Shown: in pieces, positions 8,605 to 16,999 of the stretch
Position numbering within the stretch: the stretch's first letter is position 1
Layout of the letters: every line of letters starts with the position of its first letter
Assembly (NCBI GenBank): GCA_902802305.1
Contig: CADCLG010000021.1
Span: 1-47,037 of the forward strand
From: an uncultured Spirochaetaceae bacterium
GTDB taxonomy: Bacteria; Spirochaetota; Spirochaetia; Treponematales; Treponemataceae
DNA length: 47,037 nt
Direction of reading: 5' to 3'
Made by a program: the position numbers and the translations under genes
Notes under the pieces: generated by a model
The model's input: only the letters and a program-made list of their open reading frames with translations
What the model was told of the DNA's origin: nothing
Databases searched by the model: none

Positions 8605-9957
8605 ATGTCAGAAAAAGGCACCAATCAGTATTACATTACCAGACAGGATTCCACAGAATCTAATGCCCGTAGTTATCCGCGAAAATTTCCAATCGCGATT
8701 GCAAAAGCAAAAGGCTCATGGGTTGAGGACGTAGAAGGAAACAAATATCTGGATTTTTTATGTGGGGCTGGAACTTTAGCTCTTGGCCATAACAATGAAC
8801 AGTTAAACAAGGCAATGGTAGAAATGCTTACAAATGATTCTCCACTGCATACCTTGGACTTAACGACACCTGTAAAAGATGCCTTTGTTGAAAAACTGTT
8901 TTCTTTACTGCCTCCTGAATTAGGCAAAAATGCAAAAATCCAGTTCTGTTCACCAAGCGGAACAGATGCAACTGATGCAGCAATCAAATTATGTAAAACA
9001 GCCACAAAACGCTCAAGTGTTATTTCATTTTCAGGCGGATATCACGGAATGGGACAAGGCCCTTTAGCCTGCATGGGAAATCTTCATGCTAAAACTGAAG
9101 TTAATGGTCTTATGCCCGATGTTCATTCTTTCCCATATCCTTATGATTACAGAGATCCTTTTGGACTTGGTGGAGAGCTTGGCGTAAAAGCAGCCTGCAA
9201 CTTTTTTGAACGAACACTCAAAGACCCGGAAAGCGGAATTACAAAACCAGCCTGCGTTATTCTTGAAGCAATTCAGGGAGAAGGCGGCGTTATTCCTGCT
9301 CCAGTTGAGTTTTTGAAAACAGTAAGACGGGTAACAAAAGAGCTTGATATTCCATTAATCGTTGATGAAATCCAGTGTGGCATGGGTAGAAGCGGAAAAC
9401 TATTTGCCTTTGAATATGCAGATATCATTCCTGATGTTATTTTGATTTCTAAAGCAATCGGTGGTTCACAGCCTCTTGCCGTTGTTGTATACGATAAAAA
9501 ACTTGATACCTGGGAAGCTGGTGCTCACGCTGGAACCTTCCGAGGAAACCAGCTGGCAATGAAAGCAGGAACAATTGTTTTAGATACAGTTTCTAAACCG
9601 GAGTTCCTTGCTGATGTTTCAAGAAAAGGCGATTTAATCCGTACAAAAATTAGAGAGCTTAAAAACAAAGTTTCAATTATCGGCGATGTGCGCGGTAAAG
9701 GACTTATGATTGGTACCGAGTTCGTAAATCCAAAAGGAGAAAAGGACTGCATTGGTTCCTTACCAGCCAGCGGAGAAATTGCCGGAAAGGTTCAGAGATT
9801 ATGCTTTGAAAATGGTCTGATTGTTGAAAAAGGCGGAAGAAACGGTTCTGTAATGCGCTGTCTTTGTGCCCTGAATATTTCTGATGAAGACCTCTTGAAG
9901 GCCTGGACTATTTTTGAAAAAAGCGTTCTTGTTGTAAACGAAGAATATACAAAATAA
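8605..9957 (+). CDS. dat: L-2,4-diaminobutyrate:2-oxoglutarate 4-aminotransferase
   Basis: This 450-aa class III (omega) aminotransferase uses PLP. It should convert aspartate beta-semialdehyde plus glutamate to L-2,4-diaminobutyrate and 2-oxoglutarate. Visible landmarks are the cofactor phosphate loop in SPSGTDATDAA, the SGGYHGMGQGP segment, the Asp of IVDEIQCGMGRSGK and the Schiff-base Lys in LISKAIGGSQP. Overall similarity is to the Dat/EctB group rather than to ornithine or GABA transaminases. The neighbouring decarboxylase (58 bases downstream) fixes the substrate choice, because dat-ddc pairs make 1,3-diaminopropane. A GGGAG lies upstream of the chosen ATG. Confidence 0.88.
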   Translation: MSEKGTNQYYITRQDSTESNARSYPRKFPIAIAKAKGSWVEDVEGNKYLDFLCGAGTLALGHNNEQLNKAMVEMLTNDSPLHTLDLTTPVKDAFVEKLFSLLPPELGKNAKIQFCSPSGTDATDAAIKLCKTATKRSSVISFSGGYHGMGQGPLACMGNLHAKTEVNGLMPDVHSFPYPYDYRDPFGLGGELGVKAACNFFERTLKDPESGITKPACVILEAIQGEGGVIPAPVEFLKTVRRVTKELDIPLIVDEIQCGMGRSGKLFAFEYADIIPDVILISKAIGGSQPLAVVVYDKKLDTWEAGAHAGTFRGNQLAMKAGTIVLDTVSKPEFLADVSRKGDLIRTKIRELKNKVSIIGDVRGKGLMIGTEFVNPKGEKDCIGSLPASGEIAGKVQRLCFENGLIVEKGGRNGSVMRCLCALNISDEDLLKAWTIFEKSVLVVNEEYTK

Positions 9958-10014
9958 TCCAGCTGATAGACTAATCATAAGATTTTCAACAAGGATTTTA
10001 AATAAGGATTTCTC

Positions 10015-11490
10015 ATGGAAAATATTTTTCTGACAAACAAAGAGTCCGACAAGGAATTATACAAAAAAATTATTTCCCAGACTTCGGAAGCAATTTTAAA
10101 TACCTTCGACAGCGATAAAGCTTATTCTGGACCTACGCCCGAGGAATTAAAGTCTATAATCCATCAGGCTTCTATTCTTCCAGAAAAAGGTCTTGGCTGG
10201 GAAAAGGCTCTGGAGCTTACAAAAGAAAAAATCCTTCCAAATCTTTTAAAACCCTCTTCCACTGATTATATGGCTCACCTTCACGGCTCATCCCTTTTAG
10301 AGACAATTGCCGCAGAACTTATAATTTCAACCTTTAATCAGTCTATGGATAGCTGGGATCAATCGCCTGTTGCAACAGAAATTGAAGTTGAAGTTATAAA
10401 TCATCTTTGTAAGCTTTATGGCTATAATGATAATTCTGACGGTGTATTTACCAGTGGCGGCAGTCAATCTAATCAGACGGCAATCATTCTTGCAAGAGAC
10501 TCTTTTTGCAACAAAGAACTGAATTATGATATAAAAAAATACGGTGTAAACGAAAAGTGTCTTAAATTAAGAATGTATACCTCCGAAATCTCACATTTTT
10601 CTATGGAGAAATCAGCTCACATTCTGGGCTTGGGCTATCAGTCTGTAGTAAAAGTTCCTGTAGATAAAAACAAGCGCATGGATATTTCTCTTTTGGAAAA
10701 ACTGATTGCCGAGGATATAGAAAAAGGTAACATTCCTTTCCTGATTGTCGGAACAGTGGGTACGACAGACTTTGGTTCTATCGACAATATTGAGAAATTA
10801 TCTGAAATTGCCAAAAGAAACAAAATGTGGCTTCATGCAGATGCAGCCTATGGTTCCGGCGTAATTCTGTCAGATAAATATTCTAATTTAGTCAGCAATC
10901 TTAATCTCTGCGATTCCATTACTGTAGATTTTCACAAGATGTTTGTAATGCCAATTTCCTGCAGTGCAGTTCTTATTAAAAACAAGGACGATTTCAATGC
11001 ACTCACAATTCATGCCGATTATCTCAACCGGGAAGAAGATGAAGAAGACGGCTATACAAATCTTGTAGACAAATCCTTACAGACAACCAGACGTTTTGAT
11101 GCTTTAAAAGTATGGATCAGCTTTCAGATGCGGGGCAAAGACGGTTGGGCAAAAATTATAAATACAAGCATAGAAAATGCAGCATATCTTTATTCAATTC
11201 TTGAAAAGGATTCAGATTTTGAAACTGCTGTAAAACCGGAAATTAGTTCTGTAGTATTCAGATTTGTTTATAAGGACAATAATTCAGAAAATCCTGAAAG
11301 GTCAGATTTTATAAACAAAAAGGTACGAAGAAGCTTGATTCATTCTTATGGAACTGTAATTGGACAGACGGTAAGCGACGGCAAAGTTTTCTTAAAGTTC
11401 ACCCTACTCAATCCTCTTATTACCCATGAAAAACTGGATAATCTTGTAAGTTTGATTAAAAAGCTTTCTCACGACCAGGCAGACAATTAA
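10015..11490 (+). CDS. ddc: L-2,4-diaminobutyrate decarboxylase (group II PLP decarboxylase)
   Basis: The 491-aa product is a group II pyridoxal-phosphate decarboxylase. Substrate and cofactor motifs seen are DYMAHLHGSSLLE near the N-terminus, TSGGSQSNQTA (phosphate binding), WLHADAAYGSG (Asp contacting the pyridine nitrogen, preceded by the stacking His region) and DFHKMFVMP with the Schiff-base lysine. Together with the preceding aminotransferase this gives aspartate semialdehyde to diaminobutyrate to 1,3-diaminopropane plus CO2. The gene ends 19 bases before the convergent GH57-like gene, with no clear terminator between them. A decarboxylase for another amino acid is possible, but the gene pairing argues against it. 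Confidence 0.87.
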   Translation: MENIFLTNKESDKELYKKIISQTSEAILNTFDSDKAYSGPTPEELKSIIHQASILPEKGLGWEKALELTKEKILPNLLKPSSTDYMAHLHGSSLLETIAAELIISTFNQSMDSWDQSPVATEIEVEVINHLCKLYGYNDNSDGVFTSGGSQSNQTAIILARDSFCNKELNYDIKKYGVNEKCLKLRMYTSEISHFSMEKSAHILGLGYQSVVKVPVDKNKRMDISLLEKLIAEDIEKGNIPFLIVGTVGTTDFGSIDNIEKLSEIAKRNKMWLHADAAYGSGVILSDKYSNLVSNLNLCDSITVDFHKMFVMPISCSAVLIKNKDDFNALTIHADYLNREEDEEDGYTNLVDKSLQTTRRFDALKVWISFQMRGKDGWAKIINTSIENAAYLYSILEKDSDFETAVKPEISSVVFRFVYKDNNSENPERSDFINKKVRRSLIHSYGTVIGQTVSDGKVFLKFTLLNPLITHEKLDNLVSLIKKLSHDQADN

Positions 11491-11509
11491 TTTTTCTGTT
11501 TTAAAGATT

Positions 11510-13519
11510 TTAATGTGATTTTCTTTCTTTTTTTACAGCTGTAATTGTAAAGTTTATTGTTCGCTCTGTTTCTTTTCCAGGTGCAAGCTCAATATCCCAA
11601 TACATTGTAGAAACAAAAGTCATATTTACAGGAACAATTTGATTAGCGTAAAAATCAGGACGTTTAAAAATTATAGGATAATAGCAGAAACCACAGTTTT
11701 CATTTGGTTCAAGCCCAAAGGAGATTCCGCTCTGTTTGTCTGTAAGGCGGATTATATCAACATTTCTAAGCTGACTCTTATCATAGTTCTGTGAGGTCGG
11801 GATTGAAGAATCAATTTCCTTTCTATTTTCATTATCTACAACTTCAAGATTGTAGTAGCTGATATTTTCACTGTCAAAATTAGTATGAGCAAAATTAGAC
11901 TCTATTGCAAAAATAGCCTTTAAAGGTTTTTCGCTCAGATTCTGGAGGATGTATTGAACGTTCATTCCTGTAGAATTAATTATATATTTCTTACGCAGAT
12001 AGATTTTCTGTTTTGTCGGCTGAAAAACAGCTTCTGCACATAACTGAAGCTCATGATGATTTTGCGAATATTTTAATTCTGTATACTTAACTTTAGAAAA
12101 AACACCATCACCAGAAGGCTTGCCTAAAACATAATTATCAAACTGTTCCTGAGTAAGAAGATGATCGACAAAAATACCACGCTCGTAATCATCATTTACA
12201 CCATCATATTCTTCATAGCGGGAAAAATTATCTGCATAATTGCCGGTATTTTTAAGTATGTCCAGTTCCTGAATTACACCACCAGTTATATCAATATAGG
12301 AAAAATAATTCTGCATTCTGCATACATATTCGTTTAAACCGTCACCGTTATAATCAAAGCAGGAAACGCTTTCTTTAAAGTCAGAGCCTTCACGGAGTAT
12401 TTTTTCGGCTTCCATTAAATATTTATAACATTGCTGCCTATAGTTTGAATTAGAAAAAGTTCCCTTATGAGTGCATAACAAACCTACACCATTTTGAGCC
12501 TGCCATAATTTTTCTCTGGCAGCCTTTTTTCGCATTTTGTCATTTTTATACTGATTTACCATCATGCTTACATACATAATCCTGTTGTATAGTTCATGAC
12601 TTTGAGGATAAGTATTCATAAAATCATGTACAGTAAAAGGATATGGGCGTTTGTTTTCTGTTTCAATAAAAGCCTGACTAATCCATTTTGCAACGGATCC
12701 ATTTATTCCTGATGAAATATAACATGGAACTTTTACTGAAGAATTTTTTCTGTAAACTGTAGGAATTATTGTTTTTATTCTGCTATCTTCACGAACTGTT
12801 ATCTGCTCATAAAAAGAATCAAACCATTTGTTTTCAAGAAGCTCAACAAGCTGCTGGTGATTAAGATTTATATTTACAATGCGTTCCGGCTGAAGCTGAC
12901 AGTAGACATCCTTTTTTTCAACCTTTTCAACCTGTTTTGTAAGATAATCAACAAAATTTAAAGCTGTGTCAGAAGCATTTGGAATGAAGTTATCATAATA
13001 AGGAAATATTTCAATCGATTTTCCTAAATCTGACATAAAAATCGGTAGAAATTTGCGTTTATCTGTCGGAATTATAAAACTGTCTAATAAAATATACTCA
13101 ATTCCGCAGTTTTGAAGACAATTTACCAGAGAAGAATCCCAACAATCTGCAAATAAAGTTATTCCTCGCGGTCGTTTTCCAATAGTTTGTCTGATTTCAT
13201 CTGATAAAAGGTCTATCTGCCCGGTCCTATCCACCGGATACAAGAGCGGAAGAATAGGCTCGTAAAAGCCGCCTCCAAGAATTTCAATCTGTTTTCGTTC
13301 AACAAGCTGTTTTAAAATAGTAATGAATTCGTTATGCTTTTTTTTATAATACTGGAGCTGAATACCAGAAAATGAAAAGGAAAAAGAAAGTGCAGGATGA
13401 GAATATAAAAATTTTACTAAAGGTTTATAGACAGTCTGATAATCTTTTTCAAATTCATCATTTGATGCAAGACTTGTATTAAATGTCCTTAAACTGAAGC
13501 TCACGTACACGGAATTCAT
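11510..13519 (-). CDS. GH57-type (4-alpha-glucanotransferase-like) protein lacking catalytic residues
   Basis: The ATG at 13519 is preferred over the TTG at 13546 because AAGGA lies just upstream, giving 669 aa, close to the length of archaeal GH57 4-alpha-glucanotransferases. The alignment by eye is good along the whole protein: IEILGGGFYEPIL, a GIEYILLDSF segment, the YPQSHELYNRIMYVS helix and a C-terminal beta-sandwich with FVDHLLTQEQFDNY. The active-site motifs have changed. The HNHQP motif reads as FSLRT. WLTERVWQP, with the nucleophile Glu, reads as TLFADCWDS. DDGEKFG, with the acid/base Asp, has no match. A DxNxDGxxE loop (DYNGDGLNE) may bind calcium. Probably a glucan-binding or regulatory pseudoenzyme; activity is doubtful. 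Confidence 0.75.
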   Translation of the reverse strand: MNSVYVSFSLRTFNTSLASNDEFEKDYQTVYKPLVKFLYSHPALSFSFSFSGIQLQYYKKKHNEFITILKQLVERKQIEILGGGFYEPILPLLYPVDRTGQIDLLSDEIRQTIGKRPRGITLFADCWDSSLVNCLQNCGIEYILLDSFIIPTDKRKFLPIFMSDLGKSIEIFPYYDNFIPNASDTALNFVDYLTKQVEKVEKKDVYCQLQPERIVNINLNHQQLVELLENKWFDSFYEQITVREDSRIKTIIPTVYRKNSSVKVPCYISSGINGSVAKWISQAFIETENKRPYPFTVHDFMNTYPQSHELYNRIMYVSMMVNQYKNDKMRKKAAREKLWQAQNGVGLLCTHKGTFSNSNYRQQCYKYLMEAEKILREGSDFKESVSCFDYNGDGLNEYVCRMQNYFSYIDITGGVIQELDILKNTGNYADNFSRYEEYDGVNDDYERGIFVDHLLTQEQFDNYVLGKPSGDGVFSKVKYTELKYSQNHHELQLCAEAVFQPTKQKIYLRKKYIINSTGMNVQYILQNLSEKPLKAIFAIESNFAHTNFDSENISYYNLEVVDNENRKEIDSSIPTSQNYDKSQLRNVDIIRLTDKQSGISFGLEPNENCGFCYYPIIFKRPDFYANQIVPVNMTFVSTMYWDIELAPGKETERTINFTITAVKKERKSH

Positions 13520-13635
13520 TTTCCTTAATACGGCTTCCCCCACCAACTGCCGTCTATACTCCTTTTACATTAAGTTTTTATAATCACAAATAAATGAAAT
13601 TTCACAAAAATTGAAAAAGACCATTCCCCAATAAT

Positions 13636-14262
13636 CTACTTATATTCAATTATGTGTTTAAATATTTTATAACAATATGCCCATATTTTAAAGTATTTTT
13701 TGTTATTCCATTCAAGTTTTTTTTCTTCACCCTTTTCAGAACAACCAGATTCATTTTTTCCATTTGTAATACAATTATAACAAGTGGAAATCTTACCTGT
13801 ATCTTTTGGAAGCAGCTTTATAATATGCTTTGGACATACATCTATACATTTACCACAGCCAATGCAAAGAGAAGTAACAAGGGCTGTATGATTCTTAATG
13901 ATAATTGCACTCTGAGGACAAACTTTTACACAATCCCCTAAGCCAATACAGGCATATTTACAGTCAGTTCCTGATTCATGGGTGGAAGCAATCATAAAAC
14001 AGGTATGCTCAGGATTAAATCTTTCATTATTAAAAGCAAGATTTTTGTCAGCTGAACAGAGAACAACAGCTTTTTTGTCAGAAGGAATAAAAGGTTCAAT
14101 TACCGGTTCAATATAGTTTATTTCATCATTTGAAATAACAGGGTCTTCTTTTATATCTTTCTGATTCTTTGAAATTGAAGGAAAAAGCCTGTAAAACAAA
14201 AATAAAAGCAGAAGAGAAACAATTAAAATAATTAAAATCAGGAGAATAATACACAGAATCAT
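13636..14262 (-). CDS. rnfB: RnfB-like membrane-anchored 2x[4Fe-4S] ferredoxin, N-terminal Fe-S domain missing
   Basis: The 208-aa protein has a membrane anchor (1-25), a short acidic linker, and the RnfB core. In that core KAVVLC leads into cluster I cysteines 101, 105, 111 and 115 (DCKYACIGLGDCVKVCP), then cluster II cysteines 133, 136, 139 and 143 (CIGCGKCIDVCP). Usual RnfB proteins have an extra Fe-S domain with a CGxCGYPxC motif between the anchor and this core. Here only about 35 residues are present and the motif is absent. A weak leftover of a further region is seen at Cys161, Cys164 and Cys174. The start overlaps the rnfA-like stop by 4 bases. It is the last gene of the operon. Confidence 0.85.
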   Translation of the reverse strand: MILCIILLILIILIVSLLLLFLFYRLFPSISKNQKDIKEDPVISNDEINYIEPVIEPFIPSDKKAVVLCSADKNLAFNNERFNPEHTCFMIASTHESGTDCKYACIGLGDCVKVCPQSAIIIKNHTALVTSLCIGCGKCIDVCPKHIIKLLPKDTGKISTCYNCITNGKNESGCSEKGEEKKLEWNNKKYFKIWAYCYKIFKHIIEYK

Positions 14263-14819
14263 TTTATAACCTCTGGATTAAGCCACATTACATCCCAAAC
14301 AGAAATAATTAAAAGAATTATTGTAATGAAAAGCAGATAGCGGGGAAAATACTTTTCCTTGACAGAGCACTCTTTAAAATACCTTTTTCTGAAAACAAGA
14401 GTCAGAGGAAGCATTATTCCAAGTGCTGTAATACAGCTCCCTGAAATAACAAGAGTATTCAAAATTGAATGACTTTCCGAAACTGAAAGTATAATAATCA
14501 TATAACTCAAGAGGAATTCCGAAGAAGATTTAGAAGTTGTGATTCTTATTAAGCCCTCAAGAAAAGTTGTTATACAAATATAAATCAAAAAGCAGACAAT
14601 AGGAAATATTTCCACTATCTTAAGAGGAACAAGAATCATCTGGGTTACAATCCAGGAAAGAACTACAGAAATCATTATGGAAATAATGATTTTTATAGCA
14701 TAGTTTGCAGATTTCTGATTCATAAAGTTTAATTCAGCAATCTGATTGACTCCTAACCCGTAAAAAAGGATAGCAGAAGCAAAAAAAGTGTAATATAAGA
14801 ATGTGTTCAAATAAATCAT
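14259..14819 (-). CDS. rnfA: RnfA-like membrane protein without the conserved cysteines
   Basis: The 186-aa protein has six predicted membrane spans, and length, topology and position (between rnfE and rnfB) match RnfA. In known RnfA two cysteines (about 25 in the LGxCP motif and about 113 in the TTNC motif) help hold an intramembrane [2Fe-2S] cluster. Here the first region reads FYGLGVNQIAEL and the second EFLLSYMIIILSVSESHSIL, and neither contains Cys. Cysteines elsewhere (about 76 and 82) are at other positions. Start and stop overlap both neighbours by 4 bases, so translation is coupled. Identification relies heavily on context. Confidence 0.7.
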   Translation of the reverse strand: MIYLNTFLYYTFFASAILFYGLGVNQIAELNFMNQKSANYAIKIIISIMISVVLSWIVTQMILVPLKIVEIFPIVCFLIYICITTFLEGLIRITTSKSSSEFLLSYMIIILSVSESHSILNTLVISGSCITALGIMLPLTLVFRKRYFKECSVKEKYFPRYLLFITIILLIISVWDVMWLNPEVIK

Positions 14820-15433
14820 AAACTCACCTCTGCTTTATGATAAATATCAATTTTATTTCTTACAAAAATATACACATAAAGAAGGATTGCCGAAAGAATT
14901 AAGGAGCCGGGAATTGAAGCCAGAATAGAGCCCACTCCAAGTTTATCAGAATCAATTATAACTTTTTCAAAAATCTGATGATTCTTACCAAAGAAAGTAA
15001 AGGTTCCAAAACCAATCAAATCTCTAAGCAAAAAATACAAAAGCGCAAAAACAGAATAAGTAAGAGAGTGAATCATATTTCGCCTTAAACGCTCAGGAAG
15101 TTTTTTTTCTGAATCCGAAAAAATATAGCCCATCATAAAAAGGGAAACAGGTATCAGAAAAATAATAAATCCTAAGGTCAGAATAATTTCAGGTTGGAAT
15201 ATAATAAAAATCTGTCTGAATAGAATTGTCGTAGCTAGAAGAAACATAATAACACAGACTGTCATCATCTCTTCCATCTTAATTTTTTTAATTAGAGAAA
15301 CAGACGCTGTTCCAACCAGCATAAGCAGATTCAGTTCAAGGACAAGTACAATCCCATAAATAAAACGTCCCGGAGAAGGCACGAGAATTGCAAGAGTTGT
15401 GGCTAAAAAAACATAAATTGATCTTCTTTTCAT
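14816..15433 (-). CDS. rnfE: RnfE-like membrane protein without the conserved cysteines
   Basis: The 205-aa hydrophobic protein has about six membrane spans. LLRDLIGFGTFTFFG near residue 140 matches the RExLGxGT region of RnfE/NqrD. The N-terminal region that normally reads LGLCP reads LMLVGTASV, and the NCxxLGR region reads IPVSLFMMGY, so both expected cysteine ligands are gone. The only Cys is near residue 60. The gene overlaps rnfG-like and rnfA-like by 4 bases each. Assignment is by topology, the one motif and operon order. Confidence 0.7.
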   Translation of the reverse strand: MKRRSIYVFLATTLAILVPSPGRFIYGIVLVLELNLLMLVGTASVSLIKKIKMEEMMTVCVIMFLLATTILFRQIFIIFQPEIILTLGFIIFLIPVSLFMMGYIFSDSEKKLPERLRRNMIHSLTYSVFALLYFLLRDLIGFGTFTFFGKNHQIFEKVIIDSDKLGVGSILASIPGSLILSAILLYVYIFVRNKIDIYHKAEVSL

Positions 15434-15924
15434 TTTTCCTGTCCTTCTTTTTTCAAATCAGATTGTTTGCCAAGAATATAAGGTATTTTTTTGCTCCAGT
15501 ACCCGATTCGCCTGTCGTAGGAATTACTTTTAAGGATTTTTTCAATCCGTCCATGAAGAGTTGAAAAGCCAACAAAAGTAACATTATTTTCATCATCACA
15601 TAAATAAACAGCAGCAACTGGACCATAAAAAGTTTCAATTCTTATAATTACAGCATCATAAAGCTCTCCAGTATTACGACTTCGTGCTTCATAACAGGCA
15701 GCAGTTAAAGAATGAGGATTATTTATTCTTTTACCTGCAAGCACAGACCACTGGTTCGCTTCATAATCATCTAGGACTCTTTCAACAGTTGTCTTTAAAT
15801 TATTTTCCCAGGATTTGCGTGACAAAAAAATAGAATAAATCAATATTCCAAGTATTACTACAATCATCCCAAGGAAAATACTGTAATTTTTAAAAAATTG
15901 TTTATATGAAACATTTTCAACCAT
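15430..15924 (-). CDS. rnfG: RnfG-like single-span protein lacking the FMN attachment motif
   Basis: The frame opens at 15981 inside rnfD, but the ATG at 15924 is preferred. GAGGG lies about 10 bases upstream, and it is 5 bases after the rnfD-like stop. The result is a 164-aa protein with one membrane span (about 14-34) and an extracytoplasmic domain. FYGPVAAVYL matches the GYGGPI strand of RnfG. Canonical RnfG is about 200 aa and ends with an SGATxT motif whose Thr carries covalent FMN. Here the protein stops after KKIPYILGKQ and has no SGAT, so the C-terminal part of the FMN-binding domain is absent. Confidence 0.72.
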   Translation of the reverse strand: MVENVSYKQFFKNYSIFLGMIVVILGILIYSIFLSRKSWENNLKTTVERVLDDYEANQWSVLAGKRINNPHSLTAACYEARSRNTGELYDAVIIRIETFYGPVAAVYLCDDENNVTFVGFSTLHGRIEKILKSNSYDRRIGYWSKKIPYILGKQSDLKKEGQEK

Positions 15925-15928
15925 AATT

Positions 15929-16999
15929 TTATGCCCTCGCCCTAGCAAGAGAACAGACAGCTTCATATCTGTTTTCTTCAATTGTTCGAATTATTAAATT
16001 GAGTATATTGGAAATTAAAACCGTATAAACCATTCCTATTGGGGAAGTTCCGCAACCAACGATAAAGAAGGCAAAAATCCCCGATATAAAAGCATAAATC
16101 AATTTTCCCCAAAAAGTAACAGGATGTGTACCATACCAGTTAAAGATAAAAACTGTTATAAATAAAGTTCCACTGCTGCACATGGCAAGAATTACATCTC
16201 CACTATTAAAAGCTCCTCCTGCAAACATAGGAAAAAGCAATCTTACAAGAAGAAGATAAGTGCCTATAAAAACAGCCGGAATAAATACAGAAAAACTGTC
16301 ATCAGAACAGAACAAAACCGTCGAAAAAAACGTAATCAAATTAAAACGGAAAGCCGGGATAACAGAATGACTGTCGCAAAGCAAAGAAATATAACCTTCC
16401 GGTAAAGTTACTTTCAGCCAGGAAAAAATCGTATTATTCAAAAAATTAGTAATAATAGAATCAAATGAATAAACAGGAAAAACTCCGTTTTGAATCAGAT
16501 ATGTTGATGGATTTTTTAAAGCCATCAAATCTCTTGTAATCAAAAACTGAGGAAAAAAGCGGCTACCGATAAACCAGGCAAGAATAACCGTAACTGAAAT
16601 AATATTTACCCAGGTAGTTACGCAGTTTACAAATATGTACTTTGAAATTAAAACTACAAAAAATGAAAGAAAAAAGGCAGTGGCAATAGGATAAGTTTCC
16701 GGCAGAAGCATACCAATCAACATTCCCTGAATTATTGAAAAATAAACTGTATAAAGCTGCCTGCGTACAAAAATATAATGAAGCACAAAAGCAAGAACAG
16801 AACCTACCGTTGTAGCAAGAATAACATATAAAGCAGAAAAACTTCTGGTAACTGCGAGCATAATAATCTGAATTACAATCACAACAAGCATTCGTATGCA
16901 TTTTGCAGAAACAGAAGGTGTGCTGAAAACATAAGGATTTACATTTACAAGATTATTCTTTATTTCTGTCAACTTCTTTATTTTATTCTTCATTTTCAT
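15929..16999 (-). CDS. rnfD: RnfD-like integral membrane subunit with degenerate flavin site
   Basis: The 356-aa protein has about nine to ten spans. NVNPYVFSTPSVSAKCIRMLV matches the amphipathic N-terminus of RnfD/NqrB (PHxxxxxSxxxIM). The C-terminal THPVTFWGKLIYAFISGI matches the DPVTSPxTxxGKxIYG region. The covalent FMN motif of RnfD, usually SGATPL in a mid-protein loop, is not present. The equivalent loop near residue 170 reads LKNPSTYLI, which keeps an S-T-x-L core but not the Asp or Gly-Ala. The start overlaps the rnfC-like stop by 17 bases; a second ATG six bases on is also possible. Confidence 0.8.
   Translation of the reverse strand: MKMKNKIKKLTEIKNNLVNVNPYVFSTPSVSAKCIRMLVVIVIQIIMLAVTRSFSALYVILATTVGSVLAFVLHYIFVRRQLYTVYFSIIQGMLIGMLLPETYPIATAFFLSFFVVLISKYIFVNCVTTWVNIISVTVILAWFIGSRFFPQFLITRDLMALKNPSTYLIQNGVFPVYSFDSIITNFLNNTIFSWLKVTLPEGYISLLCDSHSVIPAFRFNLITFFSTVLFCSDDSFSVFIPAVFIGTYLLLVRLLFPMFAGGAFNSGDVILAMCSSGTLFITVFIFNWYGTHPVTFWGKLIYAFISGIFAFFIVGCGTSPIGMVYTVLISNILNLIIRTIEENRYEAVCSLARARA

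Noticed and set aside
8519..8734. A 71-aa frame overlapping the start of the aminotransferase
   Set aside because: It overlaps dat in another frame and has no similarity or ribosome site.
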